Source of the DNA: Dermabacter indicis
GTDB lineage: Bacteria > Actinomycetota > Actinomycetes > Actinomycetales > Dermabacteraceae
Direction of reading: 5' to 3'
Length of the DNA: 64,000 nucleotides
Assembly (NCBI GenBank): GCA_001403775.1
Contig: CYUG01000011.1
Span: 130,045-194,044 of the forward strand
Both the position numbers and the translations under genes were made by a program. The notes under the pieces are model-generated. The model had not been told where the DNA came from. It did not search any database and was given only the letters and a program-made list of their open reading frames with translations. Positions 29,934-37,802 of this stretch are shown one piece after another; position 1 is the first letter of the stretch, and each line of letters opens with the position of its first letter.

Positions 29934-30525
29934 GCCCGCTTCTTGCCGAGGGCACCGTCTGCGAGTAGGGAGTCTGAACGGTTCATCAACGTTCACTCAA
30001 AGTTATCCACAGTTCAGGCAAATGCCTTGCCCTGGTTCTTTCGGTCTGTTTCTCTTGTGATGGGCGTCTCGTAGGGGCGGAGAGACGAGTTCCAACCTCG
30101 CGGAGCGGGCATGCATTAACGCGTCTGCGGCTGCGGAGATGAGGCGGGGGCCTCGCTTCGTGGCCAACGGTGCGGCATGAATGAAGATTGGTTGGAACCG
30201 CGGGCGAAGCCGTGCATGGAGTCATGCGGGGTGCTTCGCCCGCCCCGCCCGCACCACCGGTCTCTGCTCAGCGCGTTTTTGCGGCTTCCGTAGTGGGGTT
30301 AGCCACGTCTATCGCTCCTTTTATGACAGCGTTGCGACTGGAGGGGCATACGTCCCAAACCTCCTAGACCAGCGTTACGGTAATGGCGTTTCACTAGGGC
30401 TACGGCCTCCCGCTCGCAAAGAGCAGGGATCGGTTCCCGATCACTCCTGCCTCGGGCGGAGCACTCACGTGCCTGGTTATCCGACTCCAAACCGGGGTCG
30501 GTCCTTTCCCTGGCGAGGATTAATC
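29934..30525. other. 592-base intergenic stretch with strong secondary-structure potential
   Basis: No convincing coding sequence lies here; the few open frames are short and lack family features. Plus-strand pairing is dense: CGTCTC/GAGACG (30065-30087); a 9-bp long-range helix 30089-30097 with 30190-30198; an 11-bp hairpin 30200-30210 with 30233-30243 enclosing GCATG/CATGC; a GCAGG..CCTGC hairpin with nested GATCGG/CCGATC (30423-30450); and CCGAC/GTCGG (30481-30501) just before the next gene's ribosome site. I tried c-di-AMP, cobalamin, SAM, ZTP, SRP RNA, tmRNA and 6C signatures without a match. It may hold a small RNA (about 30065-30243) and a long 5' leader of the mini cell-wall protein. 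Confidence 0.5.
30003..30011 (+). promoter_or_regulatory. Perfect DnaA-box-like 9-mer TTATCCACA
   Basis: An exact consensus copy, preceded by AG, about 110 bases after tRNA-Leu and about 55 bases before the first hairpin of the structured stretch. Confidence 0.4.
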
Positions 30526-30717
30526 ATGAAAGCTGTTTCTCGCATGAGCGCGGTGGCGGCTGCCGCTACCCTCACGTGCGGATTCGGTGCCGCTGCTCCC
30601 ACGCAGAGCAACTCCGGCCTTGCTCGCACGGGTGCCTCGGTGGGCATTCTTGCTGCTCTTGGCGCAGGCGTGACCGCTCTTGGTGGTGGCCTCAGCTACC
30701 TCCGCACGCGCGCCTAA
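30526..30717 (+). CDS. 63-residue mini-protein with LARTG sorting signal
   Basis: ATG start with GAGGA six bases upstream. Residues 1-24 look like a signal peptide (Lys2 and Arg6, then a hydrophobic Ala-rich core ending GAAA). Residues 32-36 are LARTG, followed by a hydrophobic Gly/Ala helix (37-58) and a short basic tail (RTRA). This is the layout of a sortase substrate, and class E sortases of actinobacteria are known to use LAxTG. If processed at both ends, only a peptide of about 11-12 residues would remain on the wall. No sortase gene is in the window. A clear terminator follows. The alternative is a small two-helix membrane protein. Confidence 0.72.
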   Translation: MKAVSRMSAVAAAATLTCGFGAAAPTQSNSGLARTGASVGILAALGAGVTALGGGLSYLRTRA

Positions 30718-30750
30718 TATTTCGCAGCTAACGACCTCTCAATTCACAAA

Positions 30751-30780
30751 GGAAGGGCGTCCCGTACGGGGCGCCCTTCC
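30751..30780. terminator. Terminator hairpin after the mini-protein gene
   Basis: GGAAGGGCG (30751-30759) pairs with CGCCCTTCC (30772-30780) and an inner CCCGTACGGG can fold too. It lies between the convergent mini-protein gene and the A24 peptidase gene and can serve both. Confidence 0.8.
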
Positions 30781-30840
30781 CTTAGTTAATGCTGAGCTGC
30801 TCCTGTTCGCTCGGCCGGGGCCCCAACAGCGCTCCAATCC

Positions 30841-31344
30841 TTAGAAGAGGCCGAGGAGAGCGAGGGCGAGGCCGCCGTAAGGCGCGCTCAAAATGATGGG
30901 CCCGAAGGCAAAACGGGTTTTCGTGCTCCGGGTCCTGATCAGAACCCACAACGCTGCGAGCGCACCTGCGCCGCACAGCCAGGCGAGAGCGCCGAGAAGC
31001 ACGGGGGCACCGCCGAGCGCGGCGAGGAGCACCGTTGCGGGGGTCACCTTCGCGTCGCCCATGCCGAGGCTCGCGGGGGAGAGCAGGGCAAAACCGACCG
31101 CGAGGATGCCCACGATAAGGGCGATGGTGCACGCGCCCAGCACTCGCGTGGCGAGTGAGGGGACAACGAGGGCGAGAATCGCTGCCGTGCAGGCCACCGC
31201 ACCGCTAAGAGCGAGCGTAAGCTTGTTCGGGAGCCGGTGCTCGCGAATGTCGATATAGGACAGCGGAACCGCGAAGGTGAGATGCGCGCACGCCACGAGG
31301 ACGAACAGCACGATCGCGTCGGTGGAATGAAAACTGCTGGGCAC
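30841..31344 (-). CDS. A24 (prepilin/preflagellin) peptidase-like protein
   Basis: A 167-residue polytopic membrane protein, the short form of the aspartic-acid prepilin peptidase family without the N-terminal methylase domain. Both catalytic aspartates are visible: Asp32 in SYIDIREHRLPN and Asp97 in SLGMGDAK. Five to six transmembrane segments fit the family. The start is GTG. Members process type IV pilins or Tad-type Flp pilins, but no pilin or secretion ATPase gene is in the window, so the substrate is elsewhere. Confidence 0.85.
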   Translation of the reverse strand: MPSSFHSTDAIVLFVLVACAHLTFAVPLSYIDIREHRLPNKLTLALSGAVACTAAILALVVPSLATRVLGACTIALIVGILAVGFALLSPASLGMGDAKVTPATVLLAALGGAPVLLGALAWLCGAGALAALWVLIRTRSTKTRFAFGPIILSAPYGGLALALLGLF

Positions 31345-31395
31345 GTGTCTCAGTTCATCACAATGGTGGAAGCGGCGGCGTGAGAAACGTCGAGT

Positions 31396-31404
31396 TGTGG
31401 ATAA
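31396..31404 (-). promoter_or_regulatory. Perfect DnaA-box-like 9-mer (TTATCCACA on minus strand)
   Basis: It lies in the 63-base gap between the end of the DUF5703 gene and the start of the A24 peptidase gene, both minus strand, so it could be in the peptidase promoter. Confidence 0.4.
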
Positions 31405-31407
31405 CCG

Positions 31408-31695
31408 CTACGGTGCGCTCACGCGCATAATTCGCCGACGCAGCCAGACCTTCTTGCCACCGCCGATGAATTTCTGTGTGCGAGCAAGCTCCCAGCGACC
31501 GTACTCGGCCTCGTCGGTGAGCGCCTGGCGCGCCTGGCCGATCGACGTACCCTTTGGGATCGTCAGAACCTGGAACTCGTAGTCGCGAACGGAGCGACCT
31601 TTGGTCACGGGGGCCTTCGTGAGGTTTGAGGGCCTCGAGACTTTCCACTGGGGCGGCAGCACTGACGCGCGGGAACGGTCAGGGATATTCGTCAT
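31408..31695 (-). CDS. DUF5703 family protein
   Basis: A 95-residue soluble protein. The C-terminal half matches my recollection of the actinobacterial DUF5703 pattern: YEFQVLTIPKGTS, EAEYGRWELART and KKVWLRRRIMR. The ATG at 31695 has AAGGAG seven bases upstream; the open frame runs further but without a ribosome site. It diverges from the acidic protein gene. The function is unknown, and the basic end could bind nucleic acid. Confidence 0.85.
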   Translation of the reverse strand: MTNIPDRSRASVLPPQWKVSRPSNLTKAPVTKGRSVRDYEFQVLTIPKGTSIGQARQALTDEAEYGRWELARTQKFIGGGKKVWLRRRIMRVSAP

Positions 31696-31807
31696 GGGAG
31701 CTCCTTTCTCAGGGTGAGTCTGCCACCTTGCACGCCCCTCGAAAAATTGGCGACGAAATCCGAGCAATCGGCTACCGTTCAGGGAGTTTTCGGGGTATTT
31801 TCGTTCC

Positions 31808-32101
31808 ATGAACACGAAAGATCCTCGCGCCGCACTGACCGCACTGATCGCCGCTCTCGAGCGCCACTATGATGTCATCGCCGCCACCAATGGCGAGGAT
31901 GAAGACCAACTCGATGTGGCAACCGAACGCCTCTCGATTGCTTTCGAAAACTACGACGACGCACTCTTCGACGCGTTCAACGTCGCGACCCCGTTCATCA
32001 TTTTCGACGATGAGGATGACGACTACGACGAGGACGACGACTTTGACGACTTCGACGATCTCGATCTGGATGACGACGACTACGAGGATGACGAGGACTA
32101 A
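31808..32101 (+). CDS. Small protein with polyacidic tail, unknown
   Basis: A 97-residue protein. Residues 1-63 form a probable helical domain (PRAALTALIAALERHYDV at the start), and residues 66-97 are nearly all Asp/Glu, interspersed with Tyr and Phe. TATTTT at 31796-31801 lies so that transcription would begin at or near the A of the ATG, and no clear ribosome site is seen, so the mRNA may be leaderless. The tail resembles a nucleic-acid mimic or a chaperone-like tail, but that is speculative. A strong hairpin follows. Confidence 0.68.
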   Translation: MNTKDPRAALTALIAALERHYDVIAATNGEDEDQLDVATERLSIAFENYDDALFDAFNVATPFIIFDDEDDDYDEDDDFDDFDDLDLDDDDYEDDED

Positions 32102-32131
32102 GGCCGCGAGCCACGTCCCGTAACCGATCAC

Positions 32132-32174
32132 ACACTACGCGGTGCCTTCCTAGCGGGGAGGCGCCGCGTAGTGT
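32132..32174 (+). terminator. Terminator-like hairpin before uppP
   Basis: ACACTACGCGG (32132-32142) pairs with CCGCGTAGTGT (32164-32174), with an inner GCCT/AGGC helix. No T-run follows. It separates the acidic protein gene from uppP. Confidence 0.65.
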
Positions 32175-32248
32175 CGCTTCGTGGCGCAACTGCCACGCGC
32201 CTCGGGCGTAGATTCGCCGGGCGCGCCTGAAGATAAGGAGTCGTTGAG

Positions 32249-33121
32249 TTGAGTTTCCTCGATGCGGTCATCCTGGGTATAGTCCAGGCGCTCACCGAGT
32301 TTCTTCCCGTGTCGTCGAGCGCGCACGTGCGTGTCGTGGGCGAACTGCTCAACCCGGGTAAGGATCCGGGCGCGGCCTTCACGGCGATCATGCAGCTCGG
32401 AACCGAACTTGCCGTGCTGATCTACTTTTTCAAGGACATCGTCCACATCATCGCGCAGTGGGCGAAGTCCCTCGTGGGCAAGGTCCCCCACTCGGATCCG
32501 GATGCTCGCATGGGCTGGTTCGTGATTCTTGGGTCGATTCCGATCGGCATTCTCGGGCTCCTCTTCGAAAACCAGATTGATCACGCGCTCCGCAACCTTT
32601 ACATCACCGCGGCGATGCTCATCCTTTTCGCGGTCTTCCTGGCCTACGCCGACGCGCGAGGGGCACAGGAAAAGAATCTCGAGGATCTCACGCTCAAGGA
32701 CGCGATTCTCTACGGCCTCGCCCAGGCTCTCGCACTCATTCCGGGGGTAAGTCGTTCGGGCGGCACGATCACGATGGGCCTCATCCTCGGCTACAACCGC
32801 AAAGCGGCAGCCAGGTACGCGTTTCTGCTCGCGATTCCCGCGGTGTTCGCCTCGGGTCTCTACAAGGCGTACAAGGAAGTTCCGGCTCTTCTGAGCCCCG
32901 AGGGTCGTGCGGCTGCGGCGGCCGCCGGCGAACCGAGTCTCGCGGCGATCATCGTGGCGACCCTCGTGGCGTTCGTGCTCGGCTACGCCGTGATCGTGTG
33001 GTTCATGCGCTTGATCGAGACACACTCGTATTCGGTGTTCGTGTGGTACCGCCTGATCGCGGGAACCGTGCTTGTACTTCTGCTTCTGTTTGGAGTGGTG
33101 ACGCCGCTCGGCGGTGCGTGA
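32249..33121 (+). CDS. uppP: Undecaprenyl-diphosphatase
   Basis: A 290-residue polytopic membrane enzyme that recycles undecaprenyl pyrophosphate, the lipid carrier of wall synthesis; overexpression in other bacteria gives bacitracin resistance. The two signature regions are present: [13 protein letters not shown], with the catalytic Glu, and [14 protein letters not shown], with the essential Arg-Ser. The start is TTG, with AAGGAG at a suitable distance. About eight transmembrane segments fit the family. It converges on the PAC2 gene. Confidence 0.96.
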   Translation: MSFLDAVILGIVQALTEFLPVSSSAHVRVVGELLNPGKDPGAAFTAIMQLGTELAVLIYFFKDIVHIIAQWAKSLVGKVPHSDPDARMGWFVILGSIPIGILGLLFENQIDHALRNLYITAAMLILFAVFLAYADARGAQEKNLEDLTLKDAILYGLAQALALIPGVSRSGGTITMGLILGYNRKAAARYAFLLAIPAVFASGLYKAYKEVPALLSPEGRAAAAAAGEPSLAAIIVATLVAFVLGYAVIVWFMRLIETHSYSVFVWYRLIAGTVLVLLLLFGVVTPLGGA

Positions 33122-33158
33122 TCGCTCGCGTATGTCTTAGCACCGGACGGCGGAGAGC

Positions 33159-34010
33159 CTAGCGCTCTTCGCCGTCTTCTCGTCGGCGCAGGAATTGTTC
33201 GAATTCGGAGGCAATCCTGTCGCCCGAAGCCTCGGGCAGCTCCGTGGCATCGCGCAAGCTTTCGAGCTGCTCGACGTACTGTTTGATGTCTTCTTCTTCC
33301 GCGGCCATGACGTCCATGCCTCGTTCCCAGGCGTGAACATCTTCGTCGAGATCCCCGAGGGGCATTTGCAGGTCGAGTTCTCGCCCGAGCGTCGTAAGGA
33401 GGTACCACGTAGCTTTGGGGACGGGGTTTTGGCCCACGTAGTTCGGCACCTGCACCCACACGGCAAGGGTTCCGACGCCTGCTTCGACCGCAATGTCGTT
33501 GAGGACCGTGGGGATGCCTATCGGGCCTTCGTAGTCGTTGGCGTCTGCCACCTGGGGCGTGTGTGAACTCCACGTGACGGTCGTGGGCAGCGGCCTCGTG
33601 TGGGGCGTGTCGGCGAGGAGTGCCCCGAGGGTCACGAGCAGTGTGCAACCTTCGGTGTCGATGCGGTCGAGGATTTCCTCGCAGTAGCCCGTCCAGTTGA
33701 ACGAGGGTTCGGGACCCGTGATGACGAGGAATCGGGTTCCCTGATGCGGCAGCAGAGGAATGATCTGGGTGTGCGGCCACGTGACTCGGCGCTGGCCTTC
33801 GCTATCGCGCGCGATGAGGGGGCGGTTGATTTGGAAGTCCACGTAGCCGTTGGCATCGATCGTTTGAGTGGGGGCCTCTTCGTCAACACCGATCGTGTTC
33901 ATGAGGTGGGCGAGGACCTCGCTACTCGCGGTTCCGGCATCGTTCCAGCCACCGAACGCGGCAATGGCAATAGTGCGGGTTACCTCGTCGTTCGCGGGCA
34001 TGTCGGCCAC
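33159..34010 (-). CDS. PAC2 (proteasome assembly chaperone-like) family protein
   Basis: A 283-residue protein of the PAC2 family, which shares its fold with eukaryotic and archaeal proteasome assembly chaperones. Family features are AAFGGWNDAG at the N-terminus, FLVITGPEPSFNW, LGALLADTPHTRP and GIPTVLNDIA. Its place one gene from the Pup-proteasome locus is common in actinobacteria, but a role in proteasome assembly is unproven there. The GTG at 34010 fits the AAGGAGG site best; the ATG at 34001 is an alternative. It is divergent from the M50 protease gene. Confidence 0.9.
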   Translation of the reverse strand: MADMPANDEVTRTIAIAAFGGWNDAGTASSEVLAHLMNTIGVDEEAPTQTIDANGYVDFQINRPLIARDSEGQRRVTWPHTQIIPLLPHQGTRFLVITGPEPSFNWTGYCEEILDRIDTEGCTLLVTLGALLADTPHTRPLPTTVTWSSHTPQVADANDYEGPIGIPTVLNDIAVEAGVGTLAVWVQVPNYVGQNPVPKATWYLLTTLGRELDLQMPLGDLDEDVHAWERGMDVMAAEEEDIKQYVEQLESLRDATELPEASGDRIASEFEQFLRRREDGEER

Positions 34011-34084
34011 CTTTCCTCCTTCATCAAGCACTGTTACGGCGCGTCGTGCAAGTATAGAGCTCGATACTGCAGGCTCGAGAAGAG

Positions 34085-35182
34085 GTGCGTGTGCAAGCTC
34101 AGTCAGAACGGTCGATGCCGAAAATCACGCTCGGGGTTGGGAGCATTCTCTTTGCTCTTTTACTCGCGGTGATGGTCGAACCGCAGTTTGCCCAATACAT
34201 GTCGCACGAGTATGCGATTGGGGCAGCGGTGATCGTCGCGCTCATTTTCGTCGTGTCGGTGGCGCTCCACGAGGTGGCCCACGCGCTGGTTGCGCACGCG
34301 TACGGTGCTCGTGTGCGAGAGATTGCGCTGACGCTCTTTGGTGGGCATACGACGTACGAGGGGCCGCGTCTCAAGCCGCTGCGCTCGATGGTGATTTCTC
34401 TTGCCGGTCCTGCGACGAATGCCGTTCTCGCTCTCATACTGACGGGTATCACGAAGGCCATGACCGCGACGCTTTGGGATGGGAACTCGGCTACCGCGCT
34501 CATGACGATTCTCGCGTGCCAGCTCGCGGCAACTCTCAATTGGGCGCTTGCGATTTTCAACGTCCTTCCGGGACTGCCTATGGATGGTGGCCGGGCGCTT
34601 GAGTCGCTTTTCCGTGCATGCGGTGTGAACGCCTCTCAAGCCACGATCATGACGGGCTGGGCGGGGCGTGTCATTGCCGTGGCTGTTGTTGCGGTTCCGC
34701 TCGTGGTGGGCCTCGCCGGCAACGCAGTACCGTCCCCGCTTTGGCTCGTGTGGAGCGTGCTCATCGCTTTTTCGCTTTTTCAGGGTGCCTCAGCTGCCAT
34801 CTCGCACGCCCGGGTGTTCGAAGGTGCCGAAATGCTCCACATTTCGCATGTGTCGCGCGAGATTAGGCCGCTCGAGAACGCGGGAAGCGTCGGAGATGAA
34901 CGGTCCTACCTCGAAAAGGGAGGGCTTTACGTCGATCATTCCGGAACCGTTCTCTCTGTGGGTGTCGAGTCGGCGGGTGCTCCCGTAGATTTCCCGGTGC
35001 AGGCGATTCTCACGCCCGTGGCCCACGCTGCCGTGCTCGAGGGGCGGCCCGAAGGCCGTGAGCTCCTCTCGGCCATGCAAGCGGAGGAGTCGCCCGCGTA
35101 TCTGTTACGCAACGAACAGGGGGAGTTTGCGAGCGTGATCTTCGCGGAGGATGTGGCGCGTGCCCTGAACGCTCACGAGTGA
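34085..35182 (+). CDS. M50 family site-2-type metalloprotease
   Basis: A 365-residue polytopic membrane protease of the Rip3-like class. The zinc site is HEVAH at residues 62-66, with the third ligand Asp167 in NVLPGLPMDGGR. About six transmembrane segments occupy residues 15-235, and a CBS-like cytosolic domain follows. Such proteins cleave within membranes, often anti-sigma factors. The start could also be the GTG at 34091 or the ATG at 34115. It precedes trmI by 29 bases, the usual actinobacterial neighbour. Confidence 0.9.
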   Translation: MRVQAQSERSMPKITLGVGSILFALLLAVMVEPQFAQYMSHEYAIGAAVIVALIFVVSVALHEVAHALVAHAYGARVREIALTLFGGHTTYEGPRLKPLRSMVISLAGPATNAVLALILTGITKAMTATLWDGNSATALMTILACQLAATLNWALAIFNVLPGLPMDGGRALESLFRACGVNASQATIMTGWAGRVIAVAVVAVPLVVGLAGNAVPSPLWLVWSVLIAFSLFQGASAAISHARVFEGAEMLHISHVSREIRPLENAGSVGDERSYLEKGGLYVDHSGTVLSVGVESAGAPVDFPVQAILTPVAHAAVLEGRPEGRELLSAMQAEESPAYLLRNEQGEFASVIFAEDVARALNAHE

Positions 35183-35211
35183 CGGGGAGCAAAGCACGTA
35201 GACTGCGAGAC

Positions 35212-36249
35212 ATGACTTCGCCCGATTCCATCGAAAATGCCGTGACCGCGCGTCTTGACCGCACCGGGCCCTTTGTCGTGGGGGACAAGGTCCAGCTCGC
35301 CGATCAAAAGAATCGCCTCAACACCATCACCCTTAAAGAAGGCGGTGTTCACCACTCGCACCGCGGGTTCATTCGCCACGACGATGTGATCGGTAAGGCT
35401 GACGGCACGGTCGTCGAGAACAGCGCGGGGGTCCAGTTCCAGGCGCTGCGTCCCCTGTACAACGACTACATGATGGCGATGCCCCGCGGAGCAGCGATCA
35501 TCTACCCCAAGGACTCGGCGCAGATCCTCATGTACGGGGACATCTTCCCCGGGGCCCGCGTGCTCGAGGCGGGGGTCGGCTCGGGCGGGCTCACGATCGC
35601 TCTTTTGCGCGCGCTAGGGCCCGACGGTTCCTTGCGTTCTCTTGAACGACGCGAGGATTTCGCCGAAGTCGCGAAAGCCAATGTTGAGAACTTCTTCGGA
35701 ACGCTGCCCGCGTGGTGGGAGTTGAGCGTGGGCGATTTTCAGGACGGTGCGCATGAGCTCGCCGAGGCCGGCGAGCGCGTTGATCGCGTTGTCCTGGACA
35801 TGCTCGCGCCGTGGGAATGCGTGGAGAGCGCGGGAGAGGTGCTCGAAGATGGCGGCGTGTTCCTCGCGTACGTCGCGACCGTCACCCAGTTGTCGCGTAC
35901 GGTCGAGGCCCTTCGGGATCAAGGCGAGTTCACTGAGCCGTACGCGTGGGAGACGATGATGCGGCCGTGGCACCTCGACGGTCTCGCGGTGCGCCCCGAG
36001 CACCGCATGAATGCTCACACCGGATTCCTTCTGACGTCGCGCCGCACGGCGCGTGGCTCGAAGGCGCTCCTTCGCAAGCAGCGCCCCGCGCCCGGTTCGC
36101 GAGATGAGGCTGAGCTCAATGATCCCGCGAACGAGGGATTCGGGGGGACGAACAACGAATGGACGGACGAGGACTTCCACGTGCGCAACGTCGCTCCGCG
36201 CAAAACGAAGCGCGCGCTTCGCGACATTAGGCAGGGGAGGACCAGGTGA
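35212..36249 (+). CDS. trmI: tRNA (adenine-58-N1)-methyltransferase
   Basis: A 345-residue tetrameric SAM-dependent enzyme that makes m1A58 in the T loop of tRNAs, homologous to Rv2118c. The N-terminal beta domain contains [13 protein letters not shown], the SAM-binding motif is [18 protein letters not shown], and [11 protein letters not shown] is motif IV. ATG at 35212 was chosen because the upstream extension overlaps the M50 gene. It ends in a GTGA overlap with arc, placing it in the proteasome transcript. Confidence 0.94.
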   Translation: MTSPDSIENAVTARLDRTGPFVVGDKVQLADQKNRLNTITLKEGGVHHSHRGFIRHDDVIGKADGTVVENSAGVQFQALRPLYNDYMMAMPRGAAIIYPKDSAQILMYGDIFPGARVLEAGVGSGGLTIALLRALGPDGSLRSLERREDFAEVAKANVENFFGTLPAWWELSVGDFQDGAHELAEAGERVDRVVLDMLAPWECVESAGEVLEDGGVFLAYVATVTQLSRTVEALRDQGEFTEPYAWETMMRPWHLDGLAVRPEHRMNAHTGFLLTSRRTARGSKALLRKQRPAPGSRDEAELNDPANEGFGGTNNEWTDEDFHVRNVAPRKTKRALRDIRQGRTR

Positions 36250-37802
36250 AGACCTACCAGGAATTGAATGAGGAGCTCTCGAAGCTTGCTCGCAGTAACG
36301 ATCAGCTCGTGAAGTCGCTTTCGAAGGCGCGCGAGCAGATCGTGCAGTTGCGAAGCGACCTTGAGTCGCTTGCGGACCCGCCTTCATCGTTCGGGGCGTT
36401 CGTCGAACGCGTAGCGGACAACCAGATCGATATTCTTCACAACGGTCGAAAGCTCAGGGTTCTCGTGGCGCCCGAGGTAGACGTGGATGGCCTGACGAAG
36501 GGCCAAGAGGTCCGCCTTAACGAGAACCTCATCGCGGTGGAGGCTCTCGCGCACGAGACCACGGGATTCGTGGCGACCGCGGTAGAGCAGCTCGAGGATT
36601 CTCGCGTGCTCGTGCAAGTGCACGCCGACGAGCAACGAGTGATGAACGTCGTGCCGGGCCTTCTCGAGAGTCGCATCAACCGTGGCGACCACCTCATGGT
36701 TGATCCCAAGTCGGCTCTCGTGCTCGAGGTTCTTGAGCGCAAGGAGGTCGCGGACCTCATACTCGAGCACATTCCCGACGTCTCCTACAGCGACATCGGT
36801 GGTCTCGGCGATCAGATCGAGGCGATCCGTGACGCGATCGAGATGCCGTTCCTCCACCAGGGGCTTTTCCGCGAGTACGGTCTTCGGCCACCCCAGGGGG
36901 TGCTTCTCTACGGACCGCCCGGCTGCGGAAAGACCATGATTGCGAAAGCTGTCGCGCACGAACTCGCACTCAAAGCGGCCCGCCAACGCGGCCAGGACCC
37001 GAGCGAGGTCGTGAGCCGCTCGTGGTTCCTCAACGTGAAGGGCCCCGAAATTCTCAACAAATACGTGGGTGAAACGGAGCGTTCGATCCGCCTTGTGTTC
37101 GAGCGTGCCCGTGAGAAGGCCAGTTCGGGAAACCCCGTCGTCGTGTTCTTTGATGAAATGGATTCGCTTTTCCGCACGAGGGGCTCGGGCGTGAGCTCGG
37201 ATGTCGAGTCCACCGTCGTGCCGCAGCTTCTCGCGGAAATCGACGGTGTGGAGAGCCTCGAAAACGTCATCGTGATCGGTGCGTCGAATCGTGAAGACAT
37301 GATCGACCCGGCGATCGTGAGACCCGGAAGGCTCGACGTCAAAATCCGCATCGAGCGTCCTGGCCCCACGGCTGGCGCGGAGATTCTGCGGCTCTATCTC
37401 ACGGACGACGTGCCGCTTGCCGAAGACCTCGACGCGCTCGTGAGCTTTGCCATTGATCGCATTTACTCGCGCGATGAGGACATGGCCTACGTCGATATCG
37501 AGTATGCCGACGGTACGACCGAGGTTCTGTACTTCGCGGAGTTTATGTCCGGCGCGATGCTGAGAAATATCGTTGATCGTGCGAAGAAGCTCGCGATCAA
37601 ATCTGAACTTTCCGAAGGCGCGCGCGGCATCTCCCGCGCTCACCTCCTTGAGGCCATCCACACCGAGTTCAAAGAGAACGAAGATCTTCCCTCGACCGCG
37701 AATCCCGATGACTGGGCCCGCATCGCTGGCCGCCGCGGGCAGCAGATCACGCGCATGACTCCACGCCGGACCGGAAGTGTAGGAATCGGTGAGACGCTGT
37801 GA
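36246..37802 (+). CDS. arc: Proteasome-activating AAA+ ATPase (ARC/Mpa)
   Basis: The 518-residue hexameric unfoldase that recognises Pup and feeds pupylated proteins into the 20S core. An N-terminal coiled coil (residues 1-45) is followed by tandem OB domains (about 50-190), then the AAA+ module with Walker [14 protein letters not shown] and Walker [13 protein letters not shown]. Known ARC/Mpa proteins end in a penultimate Tyr motif (QYL) that docks in the alpha ring. Here the end is GSVGIGETL, without Tyr. The frame is intact to the stop, which overlaps the dop GTG, so no frameshift explains this. Confidence 0.96.
   Translation: MKTYQELNEELSKLARSNDQLVKSLSKAREQIVQLRSDLESLADPPSSFGAFVERVADNQIDILHNGRKLRVLVAPEVDVDGLTKGQEVRLNENLIAVEALAHETTGFVATAVEQLEDSRVLVQVHADEQRVMNVVPGLLESRINRGDHLMVDPKSALVLEVLERKEVADLILEHIPDVSYSDIGGLGDQIEAIRDAIEMPFLHQGLFREYGLRPPQGVLLYGPPGCGKTMIAKAVAHELALKAARQRGQDPSEVVSRSWFLNVKGPEILNKYVGETERSIRLVFERAREKASSGNPVVVFFDEMDSLFRTRGSGVSSDVESTVVPQLLAEIDGVESLENVIVIGASNREDMIDPAIVRPGRLDVKIRIERPGPTAGAEILRLYLTDDVPLAEDLDALVSFAIDRIYSRDEDMAYVDIEYADGTTEVLYFAEFMSGAMLRNIVDRAKKLAIKSELSEGARGISRAHLLEAIHTEFKENEDLPSTANPDDWARIAGRRGQQITRMTPRRTGSVGIGETL

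Noticed and set aside
29934-30525. c-di-AMP (ydaO), cobalamin, SAM-IV or ZTP riboswitch, SRP RNA or tmRNA
   Set aside because: The conserved core strings of these RNAs were looked for by eye and not found. A covariance-model search would be decisive.
30181-30717. A 178-residue protein covering the structured region and the mini-protein
   Set aside because: The first 115 residues are compositionally unlike protein, include the base-paired stretches, and lack a ribosome site; the ATG at 30526 has a good site and begins a clean signal peptide.
37573-37802. Frameshift as the cause of the missing ARC C-terminal motif
   Set aside because: Neither alternative frame near the 3' end encodes a QYL-type ending, and the stop/start overlap with dop is intact.
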